DNA from: a virus
DNA length: 42,012 nucleotides
IMG/VR virus record: IMGVR_UViG_3300031251_000050
Span: 1-42,012 of that record
Direction: 5' to 3' (one strand)
Part shown: piece after piece, positions 6,904 to 13,761 of the stretch
Position numbering within the stretch: position 1 is the stretch's first letter
How the letters are laid out: each line of letters opens with the position of its first letter
Notes under the pieces: model-generated
Database searches by the model: none
Told to the model about the DNA's origin: nothing
What the model saw: the letters and a program-made list of their open reading frames with translations, nothing else
Position numbers and translations under genes: made by a program

Positions 6904-7226
6904 TCCGCGGAGAGCTGCCGGAGTGGGCGAAGGGCTCCGGCTACGGCTCCGGCTACGGCTCCGGCTCCGGCTACGGCGACGGCGGATACGGCGACGGCGG
7001 CTCCGGCTACGGCTACGGCTCCGGCTACGGCTCCGGCTCCGGCTCCGGCTCCGGCTACGGCGACGGCGGATACGGCGACGGCGGCTCCGGCTACGGCTAC
7101 GGCTACGGCTACGGCTACGGCTACGGCTCCGGCTCCGGCTCCGGCTCCGGCTACGGCGACGGCGGATACGGCGACGGCGGCTCCGGCGACGGCGGCTACG
7201 GCTACGGCGATGACATCGTGAAGTGA
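6894..7226 (+). CDS. Gly/Tyr-rich low-complexity repeat protein
   Basis: This is a 110-residue protein from GTG 6894, placed after a GGGAGGCGTCGCC ribosome site and overlapping the DUF6948-like gene. A 13-residue head (VGLIRGELPEWAK) is followed by about 93 residues of Gly at every second position, with Tyr, Ser or Asp between, and the tail DDIVK. A 12-residue unit YGDGGYGDGGSG occurs three times with GY/GS runs between. Such sequence is disordered and typical of self-associating condensate or adhesive proteins; that role is inferred. Expression is supported by the coupled start and by a frame kept intact through the repeats. Confidence 0.65.
   Translation: MGLIRGELPEWAKGSGYGSGYGSGSGYGDGGYGDGGSGYGYGSGYGSGSGSGSGYGDGGYGDGGSGYGYGYGYGYGYGSGSGSGSGYGDGGYGDGGSGDGGYGYGDDIVK
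6933..7211 (+). repeat. Tandem GGC-NNN codon-pair repeat inside the Gly/Tyr gene
   Basis: The stretch is built of hexamers GGCTAC, GGCTCC and GGCGAC with GGCGGA/GGCGGC, and of three larger copies of a 36-base unit coding YGDGGYGDGGSG. All units are multiples of 6 bases, so gain or loss by slippage keeps the frame. Codon choice is nearly invariant (Gly almost always GGC, Tyr TAC), which points to recent repeat expansion. Confidence 0.85.
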
Positions 7227-7231
7227 CAGAA

Positions 7232-7249
7232 GCGCCCCGCGAGGGGCGC
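7232..7249 (+). repeat. Intergenic hairpin GCGCCCC/GGGGCGC, copy 2
   Basis: GCGCCCC (7232-7238), a GCGA tetraloop of the stable GNRA class, and GGGGCGC (7243-7249) form a perfect 7-bp hairpin 5 bases after the stop of the Gly/Tyr gene. No T-tract follows. The stem is identical to that at 6526-6545. The remaining 92 bases to the next gene hold a possible 23-codon reading frame (7251-7322) with no other support. Confidence 0.65.
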
Positions 7250-7341
7250 ACATGCCAGCCGCAGAGCCCGGCGCCCACGCGGCGCCGCTGGGCGCGACTC
7301 CCAGGGCGGGCGCCACGGACTGAGACAGACAGGAGGCCACG

Positions 7342-7614
7342 ATGAACTACGACGAAGCCAGACGATCGGACCAGATCGAGCGCGACATCGCGGCGCGCGA
7401 GCGGACGAACGAGATCATGAGCCGCACGCTGGCGCAGAAGAAGCGCAAGCTCCCTGGGCCCAAGGCACGCGCGCGTGAGTGGACGCTGCACTACGCGGGG
7501 GTCATCGCGAGCGGGCTCGCGGCGGGCAATACCTACGCGCTCGGGGATGAGCGGTTCGTGTTCGACCTGGCGGCGTCGCTCGTCGCCGAAGCGCAGAAGC
7601 GAGGGCTGATCTGA
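7342..7614 (+). CDS. Hypothetical protein, 90 residues
   Basis: An AGGAGG ribosome site precedes the ATG at 7342. The N-terminal half is a charged helix (residues 1-40) with a basic KKRKLPGPKARAR patch. The C-terminal half reads HYAGVIASGLAAGN followed by FVFDLAASLVAEAQKRG, an amphipathic helical pair. No family is recognised, though small phage proteins of this shape are common in early operons. Its TGA overlaps the ATG of the next gene. Confidence 0.55.
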   Translation: MNYDEARRSDQIERDIAARERTNEIMSRTLAQKKRKLPGPKARAREWTLHYAGVIASGLAAGNTYALGDERFVFDLAASLVAEAQKRGLI

Positions 7615-8756
7615 TGGACCACGACGAAATCACCCGCGAGCGCGATGCCGCGCTGCGCGAGGCGGGCGAGATGCAGGACGAGCGCGACCGGGCCCGCAGC
7701 GAGCGCGACCGGGCGCGAGAGGAGCGCGACGAGGCGGTGGGGCAGCGGGACGAGGCGCGGGCGATCCCGTGCGGGCTCGACATGCCGCCGTCTCCGTCCA
7801 TCGTGGCGCGCGGGCTGAACGAGGCGCGCGCGACCGAGCGCAGCGAGTGGGCGGCCAAGATCGCCACGGTGACCGCCGAGCGCGACCAGTGGCGAGCCGA
7901 CAGAGGCCATGCGATCATCGAGCGCGACAACACGCTTGGCAAGCTCGCCACTGTCACCGCCGAGCGGGACCTGGCGCTGGGCAAGCTCGAAGCTGTGACC
8001 GCCGAGCGCGACGAGGCGCGCATGCAAGAGCGCCGCATCACGCAGTGCGCGCTTTCGCTGGCCAACAACTATGGCGCCGCCATCCACATCGCCAACGGCA
8101 TCGTGACCGGGTGGGACATGCCGCCGCAGAGGACCGCGCAACTCGCCGCCGTCATCGCCGAGCGCGACGAATGGCGGGACAAGGCGCGCACCATCATCGA
8201 CGCGCGCGACGCGAACGAGCGGATGATGGCGAGGTTTCGCCGCATCGCCAAGGCGCTCGGGATCGAGGTCGCGTTGAACGACGAGGTTGAGCGGTGCGCC
8301 ATCGAGAAGATCGAGGCGCTCAAGGTCGTCACCGCCGAACGAAACGCGATGCGTGAAACGTTCAACAAGTTCAACGACATGATGGCCGAGCGTGACGCCG
8401 CCCGACGCGCGGCCGAGAACTACCGCGCCGGCGCCACGAAGCGCATCGAGGAGATGGCGATCGAGCGCAGCGGCCTGCGCGCCGAGATCGATGAACTGCG
8501 GGCCAAGCTCGACGCCGAGCGCAAGACGGTGCGGCTCACGACCGAGCAGCTCTCGGCGGTCACCGACGAGCGCGACGCCGCCCGCGCGGAGCTGGACGCG
8601 TTCGTCGACGCGCACGAGCCCGCCGATGCGGGGCGCGTGGCGGAGCTCGAGGCCATGTGCGCCGTGCTGGCGGCCATCGTCCGCTACGACAGCTCGCGCA
8701 CCGTCGCCGACGTCATCGCCGAGGCGCGCGAAGCCGTGCAGGCGGTGCGGGCATGA
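7614..8756 (+). CDS. Long coiled-coil protein
   Basis: This is a 380-residue protein, nearly all helical. It has many copies of a TAERD/ERDxA pattern (for example TVTAERDQWRADRG, TVTAERDLALGKLEAVTAERD), typical of parallel coiled coils built by internal duplication. A non-coiled stretch around residues 140-175 (QCALSLANNYGAAIHIANG) interrupts it. The last 50 residues form a shorter helical domain. No catalytic motif is visible. It lies between unknown early genes and a DUF3310 gene, with overlaps on both sides. A scaffold or SMC-like structural role is possible but unproven. Confidence 0.6.
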   Translation: MDHDEITRERDAALREAGEMQDERDRARSERDRAREERDEAVGQRDEARAIPCGLDMPPSPSIVARGLNEARATERSEWAAKIATVTAERDQWRADRGHAIIERDNTLGKLATVTAERDLALGKLEAVTAERDEARMQERRITQCALSLANNYGAAIHIANGIVTGWDMPPQRTAQLAAVIAERDEWRDKARTIIDARDANERMMARFRRIAKALGIEVALNDEVERCAIEKIEALKVVTAERNAMRETFNKFNDMMAERDAARRAAENYRAGATKRIEEMAIERSGLRAEIDELRAKLDAERKTVRLTTEQLSAVTDERDAARAELDAFVDAHEPADAGRVAELEAMCAVLAAIVRYDSSRTVADVIAEAREAVQAVRA

Positions 8757-8968
8757 CCGACCCCGTCCACCACCCAGCGCACTACACGAGCCACCCCAGC
8801 GGCGTGGAGGCGATCGTCATATGCGAGCATCACGGATTTTGCATCGGCAACGCCATCAAATACCTGTGGCGCGCTGGCTTGAAGGGGTCCGCCATCGAGG
8901 ACCTCGAGAAGGCGCGCTGGTACATCGACCGAGAGCTCGCGCGGCTGCGCGGAGGGGAGAGCAAATGA
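8753..8968 (+). CDS. DUF3310 protein
   Basis: This is a 71-residue protein with the full DUF3310 signature: VHHPAHYTSHPSGVEAI at the N-terminus, then FCIGNAIKYLWRAGLKG and a helix IEDLEKARWYIDRELARL. Members are common in phage early operons and are often annotated as nucleotide-kinase-like, but the biochemical role is not settled. It starts by an ATGA overlap and its end overlaps thyX by 4 bases; the position beside thyX would suit nucleotide metabolism. Confidence 0.9.
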   Translation: MTDPVHHPAHYTSHPSGVEAIVICEHHGFCIGNAIKYLWRAGLKGSAIEDLEKARWYIDRELARLRGGESK

Positions 8969-9633
8969 TCGTCGTGAAGCCGCGAGTCGAGGTCGAAGGG
9001 CCGATCGACGGAGCCGCCATCCTTCGCAGCATCGAGCGCGTTGCGCGCACTTGCTACAAGAGCGAAGACCTCGCGTGCGACGGGAGCGCAGAGCGACTCG
9101 TTGCCAAGCTGCTTTCGCATGACCCGCCACATCTGGCGATGTGCGACCACGTGACGATCCGCGCGAAGTTTGTCGTCGACCGCGGCATCACGCACGAGAT
9201 CGTGCGGCACCGGATCGGCGTCGCCTACGCGCAGGAATCGACGCGGTATTGCAACTACTCGAAAGGGAAATTCAGCGAGCAGATCACCGTGATCGAGCCG
9301 CCCGGCCTGACAGGCGGCGCGCGCGAAGCGTGGCTCACCAGCGTGGCCACCGCGGAGCGCTGCTACCTCGCGATGGTCGCCAACGGCGCGTCACCGCAAC
9401 TCGCACGCAGCGTGCTCCCTACGTGCACGAAAGCGGAGCTGTACGTCACGGCATCGGTGACCGCGTGGCGGCACATCTTCAAGCTCCGCACGGGCAAGGC
9501 GGCGCACCCGCAGATGCGGCAGGTGATGGTGCCGCTGGTCGCGTTTCTCGCCGCGCGATGCCCGATCCTGTTCGACGACATCGACCACAGCGAGATTGTC
9601 GACCCCGCCGAAGTTGTCGAGGTGACATCGTGA
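8965..9633 (+). CDS. thyX: Flavin-dependent thymidylate synthase
   Basis: This is a 222-residue protein that converts dUMP to dTMP using FAD, NADPH and methylene-tetrahydrofolate. The ThyX motif is present as RHRIGVAYAQESTRY (the RHRxxSxxxxSxR class). Upstream, HVTIRAKFVVDRGITHEIVRHR, and downstream, ARSVLPTCTKAELYVTASV and the HPQMRQVM end, are also typical. The canonical Ser after RHR is shifted or replaced (IGVAYAQES), while the second Ser and the Arg are kept. The ATG at 8965 follows GGAGGGGAG. It supplies thymidylate for phage DNA synthesis. Confidence 0.95.
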   Translation: MIVVKPRVEVEGPIDGAAILRSIERVARTCYKSEDLACDGSAERLVAKLLSHDPPHLAMCDHVTIRAKFVVDRGITHEIVRHRIGVAYAQESTRYCNYSKGKFSEQITVIEPPGLTGGAREAWLTSVATAERCYLAMVANGASPQLARSVLPTCTKAELYVTASVTAWRHIFKLRTGKAAHPQMRQVMVPLVAFLAARCPILFDDIDHSEIVDPAEVVEVTS

Positions 9634-9659
9634 GCGCGGCTGCGCGAGGAGGCGGGGAG

Positions 9660-10022
9660 ATGAGCGAGCTGACGACGGAGGACGTGGCGATGGCCGCTCT
9701 GGAAGCCGCATTTGCGGCGGGCGTCTGCGCCGAGGCCAACGACGGTAACGCGCCGTTCGAGTGGTGCGTGAACGCCGCGCTCAACACCACCAAGAGGGAG
9801 CTCGACGAAGCGCTCCGCCCCCTCGCCCGCCGGCTCGTCGCGCTCGTGCGATCCGCGGCGCTGCGGGAGGCGGTTGCGATGGTGGCGGAGAACGCCGCTC
9901 ACTACGCACGCGAGGAACTGTGCAGCACGCCCGCGGAGCGAGTCCTGTTCAGCAACGCCGCTGCGACCCTGCGTGTCGAGGCTCGCGCACTCCGCAGGAT
10001 GGCCGACGAGGTGCAGTCGTGA
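9660..10022 (+). CDS. Hypothetical helical protein
   Basis: This is a 120-residue protein. The ATG at 9660 has a strong GAGGAGGCGGGGAG ribosome site; a GTG at 9630 that overlaps the thyX stop is an alternative start adding 10 residues. The sequence is helical and Ala/Glu/Arg-rich, with two Cys in the first third (VCAEAN, FEWCVN) and one near residue 94. No family is recognised. Its stop overlaps the GTG start of the next gene. Confidence 0.55.
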   Translation: MSELTTEDVAMAALEAAFAAGVCAEANDGNAPFEWCVNAALNTTKRELDEALRPLARRLVALVRSAALREAVAMVAENAAHYAREELCSTPAERVLFSNAAATLRVEARALRRMADEVQS

Positions 10023-10504
10023 GCGCGGTTGATGGGCCACTGCCCTACGTGATCGACGGACTCCGCGCCGACCTCGCCACCGTCATCGCGCGCGCCGAGC
10101 GGGCGGAGGCCGAGGCCGATCGTCTGCGCCACGTCCACGACAACGCATGGGCGATCCTAGGAGCCGCAGATGGCGAATCGCTAGTCGAAGCTTCGATTCG
10201 CGTGAGAGCGCACGCCAAGCGGGCGGAGGCCAAGGCGACGTCGCATCGCAAGATTGGCTGGACGCTTCTCGGCGACGGCTACGCCGCGGGCGTCGAGGCG
10301 GCGGCGAAGCAGCTTGAGGAAGCCGCGAACGTTCAGGAGAAGGATGCGCTCGATGACCTCCACCGTCAGAACGTCGCCGAGCTGAACGGGGCGAACAGGC
10401 CCATGACCTGCACGAACATCAACAGCTACGACGCGGCGCAGATCGAGGCGCTGCGTGAGGCCGCGGGACGCGTGCGCGCGCTCGTGCGGAAGGGGGCGAC
10501 GTGA
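10019..10504 (+). CDS. Hypothetical coiled-coil protein
   Basis: This is a 161-residue protein from GTG 10019 in a GTGA overlap. Residues 14-40 (RADLATVIARAERAEAEADR) and 60-80 (RVRAHAKRAEAKA) are predicted coiled coil with repeated RAEAEA/KRAEAKA units. A helical C-terminus follows. There is no catalytic motif. It lies directly before the ASCH gene, whose GTG start overlaps its stop. Confidence 0.55.
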   Translation: MSAVDGPLPYVIDGLRADLATVIARAERAEAEADRLRHVHDNAWAILGAADGESLVEASIRVRAHAKRAEAKATSHRKIGWTLLGDGYAAGVEAAAKQLEEAANVQEKDALDDLHRQNVAELNGANRPMTCTNINSYDAAQIEALREAAGRVRALVRKGAT

Positions 10505-10983
10505 AAGCGCTCTCCATTCGGCAGCCGTGGGCCTGGGCGATCATCCACGGCGGCAAGCGCGTCGAGAACCGCGATTGGAAGGGCTGCGCCTACCGCGGCG
10601 AGGTCCTGATCCACGCGTCGAAGTGGCCAGCGACGTCGAAGGGCAAGGCTTACGAGTCGTTCGTCGACGAAGCGCTCAGCGCCGTGCGGACTGCGCAGGA
10701 CACGGGCTGGCCACTACCAAAGCCGGCGTGCTTCGCCCTTCGCGACATGCTCGACTCGCGTGGCGGCATCGTCGGGATCGCGCGCATCGTGGACGTTCTC
10801 GAACACGAAGCGCCGTCCTGGATCGTGACCGAGACAGAACGCATCTGGTGGACGGGCGGATTCGCGCTCGTGCTCGACGACGTGCGGCCGCTGCCGCTCA
10901 TCCCCTGCGTCGGCGCGCTGGGCCTGTTCAACGTGCCACCGCCGGTAGCTGGCGCGGTCCGCGTCGCGCGGAATGGGGCGTGA
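10501..10983 (+). CDS. ASCH domain protein
   Basis: This is a 160-residue protein from GTG 10501. It opens with KALSIRQPWAWAIIHGGKRV, then ENRDWKGCAYRGEVLIHASK, the hallmark of the ASCH fold: a beta-barrel related to PUA that binds RNA or modified nucleotides. Later GGIVGIARIVDVLE and WWTGGFALVLDDVRPL complete the domain. Phage ASCH proteins are common and mostly uncharacterised. Its TGA overlaps the ATG of csf1, so it may be translated together with the CRISPR module. RNA binding is inferred from the family. Confidence 0.85.
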   Translation: MKALSIRQPWAWAIIHGGKRVENRDWKGCAYRGEVLIHASKWPATSKGKAYESFVDEALSAVRTAQDTGWPLPKPACFALRDMLDSRGGIVGIARIVDVLEHEAPSWIVTETERIWWTGGFALVLDDVRPLPLIPCVGALGLFNVPPPVAGAVRVARNGA

Positions 10984-11963
10984 TGGACTCCGCATCCACG
11001 CTCCTGCACGCGCACTGTGGCTCGCCTACGGTCGCCGAGTGCAGCGACATCGAGCGCACGGCCTGCTGGCACTGCGGCGGCTCGACGACGCGCGGGCAAC
11101 TCGTGATGCGGTGGATGGGACGAGACTTCGTCGGTCAGAACCGCATCAAGGCGCCCCACAGCCAGCACGTGTGCGAGGCGTGCATCTGGGTCATGGCCCG
11201 CTCGAGCGACGTGCCGCATCGGCCCGCGCAGCCGGGGCAGCAGTGCGGCCCGAACTTCCGCAACTTCTCGCACATGCTCGACGCGCGCGGCTACGTGAAC
11301 GCGAGCAAGGGTGAGAAGCCGACGATTCGCGACTGGCTGCGCGCGCCGAAGGCGGGCCGATGGTTCGCGGCCATCGCCGAGAGCGGGCAGAAGCACGTGA
11401 TCCCCTACGCGCCGATCAACATCGGTGCGACGGGCGGCAGGATCCAGTTCGAAGAGCAGGTGGTCGCGCTTCCGCGCGATGACGCCGGATGGCGCATCGT
11501 CGACACGTGCACCTCGCTGCTCACGCTCGGCGCGACGAAGGAGAGCGTTGCAAGCGGGCAGTACACGCCGGGCGAGTGGCAGCGATGCGGCGAAGCGATC
11601 CGCGCCTTCGAGCGTGACCACGCGGGCGCGCGGCACTCGACGTGGTTCGTGCTCGTCGTGTGGCTCGCGCAGCGAGACGAGGAAGCGGTAGCGGCTCGCA
11701 TGGCCGCAGAAAAAGAGGCGAAGAGTGGCAAGGCTCGACGAGGCGGCGAAGGATCGGTTTCTGGCGGCGACGGTGCTCGTGCTGCTCGACCTGCGGGCGG
11801 CGTACCTCGCAAACGGGGCGAGCGCGCTCAAGCACTGGGACCAGCTACTGGACCGGATGCGAGCCGCGACGCGCACGACGAGCAGCGTGCAGGAGTGGCA
11901 CACGTCGATGCTGCGGTCGCTCCAACTTGGAGCGCCGGGCAGCTCGGCCTGTGGAGCTCTTGA
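10983..11963 (+). CDS. csf1: Csf1-like large subunit of a type IV CRISPR-Cas complex
   Basis: This is a 326-residue protein. A four-Cys zinc finger is formed by C28 and C31 (CWHCGG) and C64 and C67 (CEACIW). It is followed by RDWLRAPKAGRWFAAIAESG (residues 116-135) and QKHVIPYAPINI, the block by which I recognise Csf1. Csf1 is the Cas8-like subunit at the end of the type IV ribonucleoprotein. The last 80 or so residues (from about 248) overlap the cas11 frame and are Gly/Ala/Arg-rich; codon use there follows cas11, so this tail is probably a tolerated extension. It ends with AGQLGLWSS. The ATG overlaps the ASCH stop. The start of the next gene inside it supports strong coupling. Confidence 0.8.
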   Translation: MDSASTLLHAHCGSPTVAECSDIERTACWHCGGSTTRGQLVMRWMGRDFVGQNRIKAPHSQHVCEACIWVMARSSDVPHRPAQPGQQCGPNFRNFSHMLDARGYVNASKGEKPTIRDWLRAPKAGRWFAAIAESGQKHVIPYAPINIGATGGRIQFEEQVVALPRDDAGWRIVDTCTSLLTLGATKESVASGQYTPGEWQRCGEAIRAFERDHAGARHSTWFVLVVWLAQRDEEAVAARMAAEKEAKSGKARRGGEGSVSGGDGARAARPAGGVPRKRGERAQALGPATGPDASRDAHDEQRAGVAHVDAAVAPTWSAGQLGLWSS

Positions 11964-12120
11964 GGCGCTGGTGCAGGAAGTCGGCGCGTGCCGCGCGGAG
12001 TGGCTCGATCTGATCGAGCGCGAGCACGGCTATCTCATCGCGGCAGCGAGGCTGGAGTCTGAGAGGCGGCGCGATGTGCGCGACGCCAAGCGTGACGAGA
12101 TTCGGCTCGAGGGAGAGTGA
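11725..12120 (+). CDS. Cas11-like small subunit of the type IV complex
   Basis: This is a 131-residue, all-helical protein from GTG 11725, with GAGG 6 bases upstream. It starts inside csf1 in another frame; third-position GC is high in this frame across the overlap, so it is the main coding frame there. Cas11 proteins are small helical bundles that pack along the Cas7 backbone, are very divergent, and in IV-B loci lie between csf1 and csf2, exactly as here. The assignment rests on position, size and helical content rather than on sequence identity. It ends 1 base before the csf2 ATG. Confidence 0.6.
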   Translation: MARLDEAAKDRFLAATVLVLLDLRAAYLANGASALKHWDQLLDRMRAATRTTSSVQEWHTSMLRSLQLGAPGSSACGALEALVQEVGACRAEWLDLIEREHGYLIAAARLESERRRDVRDAKRDEIRLEGE

Positions 12121-12121
12121 C

Positions 12122-13102
12122 ATGGAAAAGCGTCGATACGAGTTCATTCTGCAGGCGATTCAGCCCATCGCGCACCACGCCGAGAGCTTCGGCAACAGCG
12201 CGATCCACATGCGGCTAAAGATTCGCCAGCCCGACGGATCCTTCGTGAACGTGCCGAGAATCACCGGCGATACGATGCGCCACGGTCTTCGCGAAGCGGC
12301 TGCGTACGCGTTCCTCGACGCGGCCGGCATGCTCGACACGCCCGCGCTGACGGAGAGCGCGCTGCGACTGCTGTTCGCTGGCGGCATGATCACGGGGGCC
12401 GACGCGGGGTCGGTGAAGATCGACGGATACCGCGAGATGGTGGAGCTGTGCCCGCCGCTCGCGCTGCTCGGCGGATGCGCGCAGAACCGCAGCATCCCAG
12501 GCCGCTTGCAGGTCGACGACGCGATTCTCATCTGCGAAGAGACGTCGCACCTGTGGAGCGACTGGACGCGGGCGTTCGTCGCCGAGATGTCGATCGACAC
12601 GCACCGCGCGCACGTCGAGGAGGTCCAGCGCGTGCGCATGGACCCGTCGCTCGTGCCGCATCACCGCGCGCTGCTCACCGATGGCGGCGACGCGATCGTC
12701 AAGCGGCTGGGCAAGAGCGAGAAGGCGAGCGCGAAGAAGGACGCGGTCGAGAAGGACGAGGCCAAGTCGACGATGCTGCCGCGCCGCTACGAAACGATCG
12801 TCGCTGGCTCGCTGTTCATGTGGGGCCTCGAGTGCACGTGCATGAGCGAACTCGACGTCGACACGCTCGACGCGATGTGCGCGGCGTTCACGAGCAACAT
12901 GGTCGTCGGCGGCAAGCGCGCGACCGGCAACGGGCGCATGCGCGCCATCGCGGCGCAGAACATCGCCGTCCTACGTCCGCGCGACGCGGCGCAGACGCTC
13001 GACCTCGTCGGGCCCGGCAACCGCCACGGAGAGCGCTTCGCGGCGCACGTACGCGTGCGCGCCGACCGCGTGCGCGCCTGGCTGTCGCAGGTGGAGGCGT
13101 GA
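12122..13102 (+). CDS. csf2: Csf2 (Cas7-type backbone RAMP) of a type IV CRISPR-Cas system
   Basis: This is a 326-residue protein starting at ATG 12122 after a GAGGGAGAG site. It shows the Cas7 layout: an N-terminal strand YEFILQAIQPIAHH, the segment VPRITGDTMRHGLREAAAY (residues 44-62) that matches the Cas7 glycine/arginine entry helix, then LRLLFAGGMITG, CPPLALLGG and a Lys/Glu-rich insertion at about residues 200-225 that would form the thumb or a loop. Near the C-terminus, SNMVVGGKRATGNGRM is the second Gly-rich element. Cas7 subunits polymerise along the guide RNA. The short distance to cas11 and the GTGA overlap with csf3 support one complex. Confidence 0.8.
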   Translation: MEKRRYEFILQAIQPIAHHAESFGNSAIHMRLKIRQPDGSFVNVPRITGDTMRHGLREAAAYAFLDAAGMLDTPALTESALRLLFAGGMITGADAGSVKIDGYREMVELCPPLALLGGCAQNRSIPGRLQVDDAILICEETSHLWSDWTRAFVAEMSIDTHRAHVEEVQRVRMDPSLVPHHRALLTDGGDAIVKRLGKSEKASAKKDAVEKDEAKSTMLPRRYETIVAGSLFMWGLECTCMSELDVDTLDAMCAAFTSNMVVGGKRATGNGRMRAIAAQNIAVLRPRDAAQTLDLVGPGNRHGERFAAHVRVRADRVRAWLSQVEA

Positions 13103-13761
13103 CACCGCTGCATGTCGTGGCGCATCTGCAAGGCGGCATCTGCCTACCCAACGGGCCGATCGCGCTCGACGCGCTGCTGACGTGGGCCGAGGCGATGCGG
13201 CGTGAGCTTCCGCCGCCAGCGACCGCGCAGGACTGCCAGGACCTGCCGCTGCCGATCGCGCGCTCGACGTGCGGGCGCTACTGGCTCGCCAGCTTCGGCG
13301 CGTACGAGCCTGAGGAGCACGAGGTCGACTGGACGAATCGACGCTTCCCGATCGCGGAAGCGCAGATGCTCGCGGAGCCGAAACTGCGTCGCGTGAACAT
13401 GAGTGCTGGCGCGTGCAAATCGTACCGCCTGCCGCGCGAGCGCATGCACCTGCGAGGCGATCGGATCGATTGGTGGGCCATCGGCGACGCCGACGGCGTG
13501 CGCGAGCTGCTCATGTACGTCGGCTATCTGGGCAAGCGGCGCGGGGTCGGGCTCGGGCGCGTGCGCGAGTGGCGCGTCGGGCCGTGCGAGTCGTGGGGCG
13601 AAGGCTTCCCAGTCGTGCGTGACGGCTACCCGACGCGGGCGCTCCCGCTCGACGTGAGCGGCATCGCCGATGATGCCGAGCGCGCGATGCACGCGATCCT
13701 GCCGCCGTACTGGGCGCACACGCGACGAGTGGAGGCGTGGGTGCCGTCATGGGTGGCGTAG
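13099..13761 (+). CDS. csf3: Csf3 (Cas5-type RAMP) of a type IV CRISPR-Cas system
   Basis: This is a 220-residue protein from GTG 13099, overlapping the csf2 stop. The N-terminal half begins VVAHLQGGICLPNGPIALDA and includes LLTWAEAMRRELP. The middle KSYRLPRERMHLRGDRIDWW leads to AIGDADGVRELLMYVGYLGK, then the glycine-rich loop KRRGVGLGRVREW (residues 146-158). That ends the RAMP ferredoxin fold in the way seen in Cas5 and Csf3, where it binds the 5' handle of the guide. The 3' end overlaps the Cas6-like gene by 13 bases. Confidence 0.8.
   Translation: MTPLHVVAHLQGGICLPNGPIALDALLTWAEAMRRELPPPATAQDCQDLPLPIARSTCGRYWLASFGAYEPEEHEVDWTNRRFPIAEAQMLAEPKLRRVNMSAGACKSYRLPRERMHLRGDRIDWWAIGDADGVRELLMYVGYLGKRRGVGLGRVREWRVGPCESWGEGFPVVRDGYPTRALPLDVSGIADDAERAMHAILPPYWAHTRRVEAWVPSWVA

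Noticed and set aside
6933-7211. Tandem repeats as a possible CRISPR array
   Set aside because: Units are 6 and 36 bases with no unique spacers, and they lie in frame in a coupled gene.
7232-7249. Hairpin as an intrinsic terminator
   Set aside because: No T-tract follows the stem, and the downstream genes show no promoter, so the operon seems to continue.
7251-7322. Possible 23-codon gene starting ATGCCAGCCGCAGAG
   Set aside because: Poor ribosome site, no protein-like features and no way to support it from sequence alone.
12122-13761. Reading csf2 and csf3 as a type I or III RAMP pair
   Set aside because: The neighbouring Csf1 finger and CysH-like gene, and the absence of Cas10, Cas3 or Cas8 of type I, favour type IV.
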